Below are positions 9,394 through 17,428 of a stretch of 64,000 bases of DNA, in pieces; the stretch's first letter is position 1; every line of letters starts with the position of its first letter. The translations under genes and the position numbers were made by a program. Source of the DNA: Reyranella soli (GTDB lineage: Bacteria; Pseudomonadota; Alphaproteobacteria; Reyranellales; Reyranellaceae); contig NZ_BKAJ01000004.1 in assembly GCF_007992495.1 (NCBI RefSeq), positions 186,001-250,000 of the forward strand. Direction: 5' to 3'. Under the pieces are notes generated by a model. That model was not told the origin of the DNA, did not search any database, and worked only from the letters and a program-made list of their open reading frames with translations.

Positions 9394-10377
9394 TTGAGTC
9401 CGATCGCCATCTTCAGTGGCAGCGCTCATCCCGCATTGGCTGAAGAGATTTGCGCGAAGCTTGGCGTTCCGTTGCTGCCGACGAGGCTGAAGCGGTTCTC
9501 GAACGACTGCATAGAAGTGCAGCTGCAGGCCAACTGCCGCGAGCAGGATGTCTTTCTCATTCAACCGTTGAGCTCGCCCGTCCAGGACCACCTCGTCGAA
9601 CTCCTGTTGATGCTCGATGCCGCCCGCGGCGCGTCGGCGGCGCGGATCACGGCCGTCATCCCTTTTTATGCCTATGCGCGATCCGACAAGAAGGATGCAC
9701 CACGCATCTCGATCGGTGGCCGCCTCGTCGCTGACCTGCTGGCGACAGCGGGGGCCGACCGGATTCTCACGATGACGCTCCATTCCCCGCAGGTTCACGG
9801 GTTTTTCAGCGTTCCCGTCGACCACTTGCATGCGCTGGGCGAGCTCGCGCAGCATTTCCAGCGCTACGACCTCGCCAATGGCGTCGTGGTGTCGCCCGAC
9901 CTGGGAAATGCCAAGAGTGCCGCGGCCTTCGCCAAGCGGCTGGGAGTACCCATGGCCGCGGGAGCGAAGGAGCGGCTGAGCGACACCGAGGTCAGGATTT
10001 CGATGCTGATTGGCGATGTCCGCGACCGTGACGTCATCGTCCTCGATGATGAGATCGTGACCGGCGGATCCATCCTGGAACTGCTGCGGCACCTGCGCGA
10101 CCACAAGGCCCGTTCCATCCGGATCGCCTGCACGCACGGAATTCTCTCCGGTTCTGCCACCCGGCGGCTGGCGGCGGAACCCGACGTGCTCGAGATCGTC
10201 TGCACGAACACGGTGCCCATTGCCGCCGAGAAGCGGGTGCCGAAGCTCACGGTACTGTCAATCGCGCCGGCCCTGGCTGAAGCCATGCGTCGGATCAACA
10301 GCGGTGAATCCGTCAGCGCCCTGTTCCATTCGGATCCGACAGTCCAGGACAATGCGAGGCCCGCGTTGCGGGCCTGA
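9394..10377 (+). CDS. Ribose-phosphate pyrophosphokinase paralog
   Basis: 327-residue member of the PRPP-synthetase family (ATP + ribose 5-phosphate to PRPP + AMP). The two phosphoribosyltransferase-like halves are visible, with FYAYARSDKKD in the first and the ribose-phosphate loop DDEIVTGGSI in the second. Several conserved motifs differ from the housekeeping enzyme: RSDKK for RQDRK/R, TLHSPQVHGFF for DLHAEQIQGFF (the histidine is kept), AKER for the flexible-loop DKRR, and DDEIVTGGS for DDMIDTGGT. This suggests a secondary paralog. Start is TTG 9394, seven bases after GAGGAGGA. A hairpin covers the stop. The M20 hydrolase gene follows after 63 bases. Confidence 0.8.
   Translation: MSPIAIFSGSAHPALAEEICAKLGVPLLPTRLKRFSNDCIEVQLQANCREQDVFLIQPLSSPVQDHLVELLLMLDAARGASAARITAVIPFYAYARSDKKDAPRISIGGRLVADLLATAGADRILTMTLHSPQVHGFFSVPVDHLHALGELAQHFQRYDLANGVVVSPDLGNAKSAAAFAKRLGVPMAAGAKERLSDTEVRISMLIGDVRDRDVIVLDDEIVTGGSILELLRHLRDHKARSIRIACTHGILSGSATRRLAAEPDVLEIVCTNTVPIAAEKRVPKLTVLSIAPALAEAMRRINSGESVSALFHSDPTVQDNARPALRA
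10357..10375 (+). terminator. Terminator-like hairpin at the end of the PRPP-synthetase gene
   Basis: Perfect 8-bp arms AGGCCCGC and GCGGGCCT with a three-base loop, overlapping the last codons and stop. There is no clear T-run, so it could be a weak terminator or an attenuator before the downstream hydrolase-transporter pair. Confidence 0.45.
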
Positions 10378-10440
10378 AAGGCGTGCTAGGTTTGGCAGCA
10401 GTGATCTGCCTTCCAACACCAGTTGCCTAATGGAATTCGC

Positions 10441-11685
10441 ATGAAGCCCTCCGACCGTCCCAACCTAAAGATCGAATCCGACCGTCTGTGGTCGAGCCTG
10501 ATGGAGCTGGCAGAGATCGGCGGCACGGAGAAGGGCGGCGTGTGCCGCATCGCCCTGACCGACCTCGACCGCCAGGGCCGCGATCTCTTCGTGCGCTGGG
10601 CAAAGGAGGCGGGCTGCAGCATCAAGGTCGACCAGCTCGGCAACATCTTCGCCCGCCGCGAGGGCCGCGATCCGGCCAAGCCGCCGGTGATGACCGGCTC
10701 GCATCTCGACACCCAGCCGACCGGCGGCAAGTTCGATGGCGCCTATGGCGTGATGGCCGGGCTCGAGGTCCTGCGCGTGCTGCACGATTCGGGGTACGTC
10801 ACCGAGGCGCCGATCGAAGTGGCCGTGTGGACCAACGAGGAGGGCTGCCGCTTCGCGCCGGCCATGGTGGCCTCGGGCGTGTTCGGCGGCGCTTTCACGC
10901 TCGACCATGCGCTCGGCATCAAGGATCGCGACGGCGTCAGCTTCGCCGAGGCATTGAAGGCGATCGGCTATGACGGCAAGGAGCCGGTCGGCGGTCGCAA
11001 GGTCGGCGCCTTCTTCGAAGCGCATATCGAGCAGGGGCCAATCCTCGAGCAGCAGAACAAGACCATCGGCGTCGTTACCGGCGCGCAGGGCCAGCGCTGG
11101 TACGAGATCTCGTGGACCGGCATGGAAAGCCACGCCGGCACCACGCCCATGGAAGGCCGCCGCGATGCGCTGGTCGGCGCGGCCGAGCTGATCGTCGAGT
11201 GCCGCAGGATCGGCAATCGGCCGAACGGGCGCTCGACCATCGGCGTGATCGAAAGCCAGCCGCAGTCGCGCAACACCATCCCCGGCCGCGTGTTCATGAC
11301 CGTGGACTTCCGCCATCCCGACGACGGCGAGCTGACCAGGATGGACGCCGAGATGCGGGCGGCGGCCGCCGACATCGCGAGCCGCCATCGGCTGGAGGTG
11401 AAGATCGAGCAGATCTGGTACTTCCCGCCGTCGCCTTTCGCCCGCGAGCTGGTCGATTCGGTGCGACGCGGGGCGGAGCAGGCGGGCTATGCCCACATGG
11501 ACATCGTGAGCGGCGCGGGCCACGACGCTTGCTACGTCAGCCGCGTCGCGCCGACCGCCATGATCTTCGTGCCGTGCAAGGATGGCATCAGCCACAACGA
11601 GATCGAGGACGCCGACAAGGCCGACATCGGCGCCGGCGCCCAGATCCTCCTGCAGGCGATGGTCGACCGAGCGAACTCTCCGTGA
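10441..11685 (+). CDS. M20 metallo-amidohydrolase (N-carbamoyl-amino-acid / allantoate type)
   Basis: 414-residue cytoplasmic hydrolase of the AmaB/AllC/HyuC group, which cleaves N-carbamoyl or ureido C-N bonds. Metal-binding elements are all present: GSHLDTQPTGGKFDGAYGV (His and Asp near residues 88-100), TNEEGCRF (Glu-Glu pair near 132), HIEQGP (near 200) and a C-terminal SHNEIE. ATG 10441 starts the family-like region; an in-frame TTG at 10423 is less likely. Its stop overlaps the GTG start of the BenE-like transporter by four bases, so the two proteins are translated together and may act on the same compound. A hydrolase for an N-acyl or carbamoyl aromatic is conceivable but unproven. Confidence 0.85.
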   Translation: MKPSDRPNLKIESDRLWSSLMELAEIGGTEKGGVCRIALTDLDRQGRDLFVRWAKEAGCSIKVDQLGNIFARREGRDPAKPPVMTGSHLDTQPTGGKFDGAYGVMAGLEVLRVLHDSGYVTEAPIEVAVWTNEEGCRFAPAMVASGVFGGAFTLDHALGIKDRDGVSFAEALKAIGYDGKEPVGGRKVGAFFEAHIEQGPILEQQNKTIGVVTGAQGQRWYEISWTGMESHAGTTPMEGRRDALVGAAELIVECRRIGNRPNGRSTIGVIESQPQSRNTIPGRVFMTVDFRHPDDGELTRMDAEMRAAAADIASRHRLEVKIEQIWYFPPSPFARELVDSVRRGAEQAGYAHMDIVSGAGHDACYVSRVAPTAMIFVPCKDGISHNEIEDADKADIGAGAQILLQAMVDRANSP

Positions 11686-12836
11686 AATCCGGCCTTGTCT
11701 CGACCGCCACCGCGGCGTTGGTCGCGACTGTGGCGGGGCTCGGCGGGACCTTGCCCGTCGTGCTGGCGGCGGCGGCGGCCGTCGGCGCCACGCCGGCGCA
11801 AGCGAGCTCATGGGTCTCGGGGCTCGCCATCGCCATGGCGCTCTCCGGTCTCTGGCTCAGCGTGCGCTATCGCATGCCCATTATCACCGCCTGGTCGACG
11901 CCGGGCGCGGCGCTGATCGCCTCGACCTCGGGCGTGCCGGGCATCGGCGCCGCCGTGGGCGCCTTCGTGCTGGCGGCGGTGTTGATCCTGTTGACGGCGT
12001 CCATCAGGCCATTGGCTCGCCTGATCGAGAAGATACCGGCGAGCATCGCCGCGGCGATGCTGGCGGGCATCCTGCTGCGCCTCGTCATCGCCATGGTCGA
12101 GCACGTGCCCAGCGCGCCGCTTCTGGTGCTGCCCATGGTCGCGCTGTTCCTGGTGGCGCGCATCCTGGCGCCGACACTTGCCTCGCTGATCGTGCTGGTC
12201 GCCGGCGCTTTGATCGCGGTCGGCCTCGGCCTGGTGAAGCCGATACCGGCGCTCGGCCTGTCGCAGCCCGAACTGGTGATGCCGGCCTGGGATGTCGCGA
12301 CGCTGATCGGGCTCGGCGTGCCGCTTTATCTCGTCACCATGGCGTCGCAGAACCTGCCTGGCTTTGCCGTGCTGCGCGCCTCCGGTTACGAGCCGCCGAC
12401 GCAAGCCGTGCTCGCCGCCACCGGTGCGGCCTCGCTCGGCAGCGCCTTCCTCGGCGCCCACACCACCAATCTCGCAGCGATCTCCGCCGCACTCTGCACC
12501 GGTCCCGAGGCGCATCCCGATCCTGCCGAGCGTTGGAAAGCCGGCGTCTTCTATGCCGTGTGGTGGAGCCTGATCGCCCTGTTCGGCGCGTCGCTGGTTG
12601 GCGTGTTCGGCGCCTTGCCGCCGGCGTTGCTGGCCACCGTCGCCGGCACGGCGCTGCTGGGCTCGATGGCGAGCGCCATGGGCTCCGCGCTCTCGGCTGA
12701 CCAGGATCGCTTCGCCGCGGCCGGCACGCTCGCAGTGACTGCTTCAGGTGTCACGTTGATGGGCGTGGGCTCTGCTTTCTGGGGCCTCGTCTTCGGCGTC
12801 GTCGTGCTCGGCATCGATCGCTACGTGAGGCGCTAA
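11682..12836 (+). CDS. benE: BenE-family benzoate/H+ symporter
   Basis: 384-residue inner-membrane protein, hydrophobic throughout with about 11-12 transmembrane segments. It carries family features such as WSTPGAALIA, IPASIAAAMLAGILL, VTMASQNLPGFAVLRA and GAHTTNLAAISAALCTGPEAHPD (motif shown in parts). BenE of Acinetobacter imports benzoate with protons. Translation starts at GTG 11682, overlapping the hydrolase stop. It fits the benzoate catabolic genes 15-28 kb away, which also have an ABC importer of their own; the substrate here may be a different aromatic or heterocyclic acid. Confidence 0.85.
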   Translation: MKSGLVSTATAALVATVAGLGGTLPVVLAAAAAVGATPAQASSWVSGLAIAMALSGLWLSVRYRMPIITAWSTPGAALIASTSGVPGIGAAVGAFVLAAVLILLTASIRPLARLIEKIPASIAAAMLAGILLRLVIAMVEHVPSAPLLVLPMVALFLVARILAPTLASLIVLVAGALIAVGLGLVKPIPALGLSQPELVMPAWDVATLIGLGVPLYLVTMASQNLPGFAVLRASGYEPPTQAVLAATGAASLGSAFLGAHTTNLAAISAALCTGPEAHPDPAERWKAGVFYAVWWSLIALFGASLVGVFGALPPALLATVAGTALLGSMASAMGSALSADQDRFAAAGTLAVTASGVTLMGVGSAFWGLVFGVVVLGIDRYVRR

Positions 12837-13206
12837 GAGAACAGATTGTGTTCGCGATGTGGCGTGCAGACTAAATGTGGACGTGAGCAAAATCACAGTA
12901 CGCCTGAGAGCCCGGGCCTACGCTCGCATGACTTTACGAGTGCTGAGGTGCCCTATGACGCTTTTAGTATTGCATCGGCCCGTGGCGAGATCACATCGAC
13001 GCTCGGGGCATTCGCAAACCAGCCGCTCATTCCGAGACGGCGGTCTCTACATCGATCGCAGCGCCACCGGCGCCGTGGTCATGGCCTGGGACAAGGCCCA
13101 GCGCGAAAACCATGAATGGGTGCCGATCGACAATGTCGATCTGCAGCTCTGGTTCGCCGGGCTTCCGAACTACGTCGCGACGCCGAGGCGTTGCGCAGCC
13201 TCCTGA
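12837..13206 (+). other. Possible decayed coding region (370 bp without a confident gene)
   Basis: No convincing complete gene lies between the BenE-like gene and the convergent serine hydrolase. A frame from ATG 12955 to the TGA at 13204-13206 has a protein-like C-terminal part with GLYIDRSATGAVVMAWDK and WVPIDNVDLQLWFAGLP. A second frame between about 12948 and 13030 has YDAFSIASARGEITSTLGA. The two could be pieces of one gene broken by a frameshift. The first 120 bases are less GC-rich than the flanks. I do not recognise the source family. Confidence 0.25.
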
Positions 13207-14751
13207 TCACCTGGCAGGGACGCGCACCAGGCGTCCCATGCCGTATTCGTTGAGGTCCTCGATCGTGACCTCGCTCGCCTTGCCGTCCGGTCCGATCAGG
13301 AAGCTCACTCCGCTGCGTGCCTTCGGCGCTTCCGCCATCGGCGCGTAGGTGAACACGTCGCGATTGAAGGGGTTGAGCGGGAAGCGCCGGCCGGCCGGAC
13401 CGAGGCTAAGGTAGAGCGTTCCTCCTGAGTCGGTCACCTTGGCATCGCCGACATAATCGTTGCCGTAGTCGCCGAGATAGGCCTCGGGCGGCAGCGGCGG
13501 CGCCGGCGAGGCGGGCTCCGTCGCATAGGCCATCGACGGCTTCAGCATCGCGGCGTAGCCGGCCTGGAAGACATCGTTGGCCATCGTCACCCAGTCCTTG
13601 GTCGGCTGGCCTTCGAAGACCAGGTCGAAGAAGGTCATCGCGATGCCTTCGGGTACGCCCGTCGGGAAGGCGTTCGACAGCACGACGATGCCAAGCTGCT
13701 CGCCCGGGATCAGGTGGACCAGCGTGCGCGCCCCCGCACTGAAGGCGCCGGCATGGCTCCATTCGACGCCGTGCGCGCGATAGTCGATGTTCCAGCCGAG
13801 GCCATAGAACGACGCGGCGCCGGTGTTCGGGTCGACGCTGCGCACGGTCGCGGGAATGTGCGCCTGTTGCAGGGCCTCCTTGGCAATCAGCTGGCGGGCG
13901 CCATAGCGGCCCTCGGCCAGCAGCAGGCGCAGCCATCGCGCGAGGTCTCGCGCGCTCGAGCTGGCGCCGCCGGCGGGCGCCTGCGCATCCGGGTTGCGCT
14001 TTGTGAACGAGGCCCAAGTGCCGTCCGGCGTGCCGTCGACCGGCACATGAAGGGCGGCGCGGTTGGGACGGTCCAGGAAGTCGCGGTAGCGCGAGCTGGT
14101 CGAGGCCATGCCCAGCGGCTTGTAAAGCTTGTCCTCGGCGGCTTCCTCCCAGCCCTGGCTCGAGATCCGGGCCGCGGCGACGGCGGCCTCGGTCAGGCCG
14201 AAGTTGCTGTAGGAGTAGCCATTGCGGAAGCCGTAGGCGGGCTTGGCCAGGCGCAGGCGATGCAGGATCTCGCCCTGGCTGAACCCCAGCTCCTCGATGT
14301 CGTCGCCGACATGGCCCGGCAATCCGCTGCGATGGGCGAACAGGTCGCGGACGGTGACGTTCACGGCGGCGAGCTCGTCCTGCAGGGCAAATCCGGGATC
14401 GATGTCGCGCAGGCGGCTGTCCCACGAGACCTTGCCGTCGCTCACCAGGGCGGCGACGACGGTCGAGGACAACGGCTTGGACAGCGAGGCGAGCTGGAAG
14501 ACCGTGTCGGCGTCGACGGTTTCGGGCCTGCCGACCTGGCGCAGGCCGAAGCCCTCGAGGAGGACGACCTCGTCGCGATGGACGATGGCGATCGAGAGGC
14601 CGGGCACTTGCGCCTTGTCCGTGATCTGCCGCGCGAAGTCCTTGAGCTTCGGCAGCGCCGCAGCGACCTTCTCGCGCGTTGCGGACTGTGCAAGGGCGGG
14701 CAATGGAGCCAGCAACCCTGCGGCGCCGACAAGGAACGTCCGCCGGAACAT
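13207..14751 (-). CDS. Exported serine hydrolase, beta-lactamase class C fold
   Basis: 514 residues. A signal peptide (MFRRTFLVGAAGLLAPLPALAQ) precedes a penicillin-binding/class C beta-lactamase domain. The nucleophile motif SxxK is S89-L-S-K92 and the Y-x-N motif is Y181-S-N183. The C-terminal about 110 residues form an extra beta-rich domain, common in esterases and D-aminopeptidases of this family. The physiological substrate is probably an ester or D-peptide rather than an antibiotic. ATG 14751 is preceded by AAGGGAG; an upstream in-frame start at 14775 is less likely because it would precede the signal peptide. The carboxymuconolactone-decarboxylase-like gene lies 61 bases upstream on the same strand, so the pair may be one operon. 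Confidence 0.85.
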   Translation of the reverse strand: MFRRTFLVGAAGLLAPLPALAQSATREKVAAALPKLKDFARQITDKAQVPGLSIAIVHRDEVVLLEGFGLRQVGRPETVDADTVFQLASLSKPLSSTVVAALVSDGKVSWDSRLRDIDPGFALQDELAAVNVTVRDLFAHRSGLPGHVGDDIEELGFSQGEILHRLRLAKPAYGFRNGYSYSNFGLTEAAVAAARISSQGWEEAAEDKLYKPLGMASTSSRYRDFLDRPNRAALHVPVDGTPDGTWASFTKRNPDAQAPAGGASSSARDLARWLRLLLAEGRYGARQLIAKEALQQAHIPATVRSVDPNTGAASFYGLGWNIDYRAHGVEWSHAGAFSAGARTLVHLIPGEQLGIVVLSNAFPTGVPEGIAMTFFDLVFEGQPTKDWVTMANDVFQAGYAAMLKPSMAYATEPASPAPPLPPEAYLGDYGNDYVGDAKVTDSGGTLYLSLGPAGRRFPLNPFNRDVFTYAPMAEAPKARSGVSFLIGPDGKASEVTIEDLNEYGMGRLVRVPAR

Positions 14752-14812
14752 CGCGTACTCCCTTGGAAGCAACACGATCGAACGATGGCACAGGACGCGC
14801 CCGTGCGCACGC

Positions 14813-15355
14813 TCAACGGGGAAAGCGCGCGGCGTAGCTTTCCAGCGGCAGTTTCAGGCCGCGGCAGAGGAAGCTGATCGTGTGGTAGTAGCCCACGAGC
14901 GCGATCGCCTCGAGGATCTGCGCTTCGTCGAAGTGCGCGGTGAGGCGGCGCCAGGTGTCGTCGCCGATGGACCGGCGGTCGACCAGGTCGTCGACCAGGG
15001 CGATCAAGGCCTGCTCGTCGGCCGTCCAGCATGGCGCGTCGCTCGCGCCGCTGATCGTGGCGGCCGATTGCTCGGGCGTGAAGCCGGCTCGCTCGGCGAA
15101 GAAGGTGACGTGGACGCCCCATTCGTATTCGCAGCCCAGCCGTGCCGTGGTGCGGTCGATCACGATCTCGCGCTGGGGCAGGGAGAGCGGGCCTTTGTCT
15201 AAAAGGGCGCCGGCGAACATCCGGGCGAAGACGCGCGGGCTCTTCGCCATGGCGCGGAACAGCCCGAGCGGCGGCACGCCGGGCGGCATGATGCGCTCGA
15301 GCGCGGCGGCGATCTGGGGCTCGTAGGGCGGTTCAGCGGGGGCGATGCGGGGCAT
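14813..15355 (-). CDS. Carboxymuconolactone decarboxylase (AhpD-like) family protein
   Basis: 180-residue all-helical protein of the CMD/AhpD superfamily, with LSLPQREIVIDRTTARLGCEYEWGVH (in parts) around residues 57-82 in the usual active-site helix region. It has CEYEWGVH in place of the CxxC-x2-H of peroxidase-type members, so thiol peroxidase activity is unlikely and the role is uncertain. It is divergent from an HxlR regulator; the 63-bp gap contains four regularly spaced half-sites, so this gene is a good candidate for the regulator's target. ATG 15355 is the natural start. Confidence 0.82.
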   Translation of the reverse strand: MPRIAPAEPPYEPQIAAALERIMPPGVPPLGLFRAMAKSPRVFARMFAGALLDKGPLSLPQREIVIDRTTARLGCEYEWGVHVTFFAERAGFTPEQSAATISGASDAPCWTADEQALIALVDDLVDRRSIGDDTWRRLTAHFDEAQILEAIALVGYYHTISFLCRGLKLPLESYAARFPR

Positions 15356-15363
15356 GCCGTTGT

Positions 15364-15403
15364 GCTACACTTCTTGTAGCAAACTTGCTACAGAAATTGT
15401 AGT
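15364..15403. promoter_or_regulatory. Operator array for the HxlR-type regulator
   Basis: Four hexamer half-sites alternate in orientation: GCTACA (15364-15369), TGTAGC (15375-15380), GCTACA (15387-15392) and TGTAGT (15398-15403). Their starts are 11, 12 and 11 bases apart, about one helical turn. The middle two form a perfect 8-bp dyad, TGTAGCAA-AC-TTGCTACA (15375-15392). The array fills the gap between two divergent genes, one of which encodes a DNA-binding protein, so auto- and cross-regulation is the obvious inference. Confidence 0.75.
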
Positions 15404-15418
15404 AACGGAGTGTAATAG

Positions 15419-15727
15419 ATGGTGAAGCGCGTACGCGGTTCGCGCACCGGCCGGCCGATCATGGTGCTGCTCGACCTTTTGGGTCGGCGGTGGACGCTAC
15501 GCATCGTCTGGGAGCTGCGCGAGGAGCCGCGGCGGTTCCGCGAGTTGCAGGACGCGATCGGCGCCAGCCCGACCATCATTAACACGCGACTGGCCGAGCT
15601 CAGGGAGGCGAAGCTGGTGCTCCTCGACGAAGCGGCGGGCTACCGGCTGACGACCCTGGGCGAGGAGCTGCTGCGGCTGTTCCTGCCGCTCCATGTCTGG
15701 TCGGAAAAATGGGCGAAGGCTATTTGA
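15419..15727 (+). CDS. HxlR-family winged-helix transcriptional regulator
   Basis: 102 residues, the usual size of a one-domain HxlR/MarR-like regulator. The core contains LLGRRWTLRIVWELREEPRR, FRELQDAIGASPTIINTRLAEL (recognition helix) and the wing YRLTTLGEELL. The N-terminal redox cysteine found in HypR/YodB-like members is absent, so it probably senses a small molecule rather than oxidation. It likely binds the half-site array just upstream and controls itself and the divergent carboxymuconolactone-decarboxylase-like gene. Its stop overlaps the end of the convergent cytochrome gene by eight bases. Confidence 0.88.
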   Translation: MVKRVRGSRTGRPIMVLLDLLGRRWTLRIVWELREEPRRFRELQDAIGASPTIINTRLAELREAKLVLLDEAAGYRLTTLGEELLRLFLPLHVWSEKWAKAI

Positions 15728-16160
15728 ACGGATTGTCGTCGCCGCGTCCGCGCCGGCGCGGCGGGAAGGTCGCGGCGAGATAATCGAGGATCTCGCCACG
15801 CTCGGCTGCCGGCACCGGCGGCATGCGATGCTTCTCGAGCATCAGGTCGAAGGTCGAATCCCACAGTTCGCGCGTCAGGCCCTGCGCCTTGATCAGCGCC
15901 ACGCCGTGGCAGGCCGTGCAGGTATAGAAGGTCACGTCGCGGCCCTTGCCGTCGGGCAGGTCCTCGGGCTTGTCGTTGTGCGGCGGCGGCTTGCCCTTGT
16001 CGGGATCGTGCTCGGGCGCCGCCACGGTCGCGGACTTGGCCGCCGGCGGCACATAGGCCGGCCGGTTCGGCCGCAACTCGCCCGCGCGGTCGAGGCCAAG
16101 CAGGACGAACGTCGCGGTCAGGGTGATGACGACGACGTGGGTGACGGTGATCTCTCTCAA
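15720..16160 (-). CDS. sorB: Cytochrome c subunit of sulfite dehydrogenase
   Basis: 146 residues: one N-terminal membrane anchor or signal segment (VTHVVVITLTATFVLLGL), a proline-rich linker, then a monoheme cytochrome c domain with the heme motif C81-T-A-C-H85 and a likely axial methionine in EKHRMPPVP. It lies directly behind the molybdenum subunit, and its TTG start (16160) overlaps the upstream stop, so the two are translationally coupled as in sorAB operons. It would take electrons from the molybdenum centre and pass them to the respiratory chain. Confidence 0.85.
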   Translation of the reverse strand: MREITVTHVVVITLTATFVLLGLDRAGELRPNRPAYVPPAAKSATVAAPEHDPDKGKPPPHNDKPEDLPDGKGRDVTFYTCTACHGVALIKAQGLTRELWDSTFDLMLEKHRMPPVPAAERGEILDYLAATFPPRRRGRGDDNPFK

Positions 16161-17377
16161 GATTCGACGAGGACGCGGATGCGACTGATCGGGTTGGCGC
16201 CGTAGCCCTGCGGGTTCCAGTTGGTCGCCAGGAAGGGCTGGGTGACGCCGTTGCTATCGGTCGCGCGCGACCAGACCTCGTAGTAGCCCGAGCTCGGCAG
16301 GTCGATCGACGCGGTGAAGCGCTGCCAGGCGAACTTGTTGGCCGGTGGATTGACCTTGGCGCTCCTCCACGTCTTGCCGGCATCGATCGAGATGTCGACG
16401 GTCTTGATGTCCCAGTCGCCCGCCCAGGCATTGCCGCGCAGGTCGAGCTTCTTGGTGCCGGCGGCGAGCTTGGTGCCATCGGCCGGGAAGGTGATGACCG
16501 AGCGCACGGGCATCGATTCCAGGATGGCCATGTCCTTCTCGTCGCCCTTGCTGCCCGGCACGATGGGCTTCCTCGGCGTGCGGTAGGAGAAGCCGCCCAT
16601 GCCCGGACCGTCATGCTCCTTGTCGCGCACCCAGATGCGGGTCAGCCACTTGGTCGAGAGCGAGCCCGCCCAGCCCGGCACGATCAGGCGCACCGGCGCA
16701 CCATGGATCAACGGCAGGTCCTGGCCATTCAGCTTGAAGGCGATCAGCGTGTGCTCGTCCATCGCCTTCTTGATCGGCATGCCGCGCGAGATGGTCGGTT
16801 TGTCGGTCTCGCCGGCCAGCGTCGGATCGGCGCCGTAGTGGCCGGTGAAGACCGCGCTCGACTTCAGCCCGGCGGCCTTCAGCACGTCGGCGAGGCGGAC
16901 ACCGGTCCATTGCGGGCAGCCCGCGCCGCCATTGGTCCACTGGTTGCCGCGCGCCTCGGGCTCGAAGAAGGAGCGGCCGTTGCCGCCGCATTCCAGCACG
17001 AGCTGGTAGGTGACGTTGGGGAAGCGGCTCATCAAGTCGCCCAGCGTGATCTCGAGCGGCGTGTTGACCTCGCCGTCGACCTTGATCTTCCACGCCTTGG
17101 GATCGCGCGTCGCTTCCGGCACCTGGCCGTTGTTGCGCACGAAGAGCTTGGCGGTCGGCGTGACGTCGTCGTCCATCAGCGCCGCCTGCGTCTCGGCGAC
17201 CAATGGGCGATCACCGAGAACGGCAAGCTTGGCCTTGCCTTCCATTTCGAGGAGCTTGGGAGCCTTGGCGGCTGGTGCGGCCGCCGGCGCGTTCTGCGCC
17301 AGGACACCGCTGATCGGCAGAGACGCACCGATAGTGGCCATTCCCACCCCCTTCAGCACATTACGTCGCGATGCCAT
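16157..17377 (-). CDS. sorA: Molybdopterin sulfite dehydrogenase, catalytic subunit
   Basis: 406-residue periplasmic sulfite-oxidase-family enzyme (sulfite + H2O to sulfate, two electrons). A Tat signal (SRRNVLKG, then a hydrophobic stretch) precedes the molybdopterin domain, with the molybdenum-ligating C130 in LVLECGGNGRSFF and HGAPVRLIVPGWAG further on. The Mo-cofactor dimerisation domain occupies the C-terminal 130 residues. Together with the overlapping sorB gene it forms a two-gene operon. Sulfite could come from organosulfonate use; no sulfonatase is in the window. Confidence 0.9.
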   Translation of the reverse strand: MASRRNVLKGVGMATIGASLPISGVLAQNAPAAAPAAKAPKLLEMEGKAKLAVLGDRPLVAETQAALMDDDVTPTAKLFVRNNGQVPEATRDPKAWKIKVDGEVNTPLEITLGDLMSRFPNVTYQLVLECGGNGRSFFEPEARGNQWTNGGAGCPQWTGVRLADVLKAAGLKSSAVFTGHYGADPTLAGETDKPTISRGMPIKKAMDEHTLIAFKLNGQDLPLIHGAPVRLIVPGWAGSLSTKWLTRIWVRDKEHDGPGMGGFSYRTPRKPIVPGSKGDEKDMAILESMPVRSVITFPADGTKLAAGTKKLDLRGNAWAGDWDIKTVDISIDAGKTWRSAKVNPPANKFAWQRFTASIDLPSSGYYEVWSRATDSNGVTQPFLATNWNPQGYGANPISRIRVLVES

Positions 17378-17428
17378 CCTGGTTCCCCCACTACAGAAAA
17401 TTCTTCTGTTCTTGGGGCCGAACTTAGC

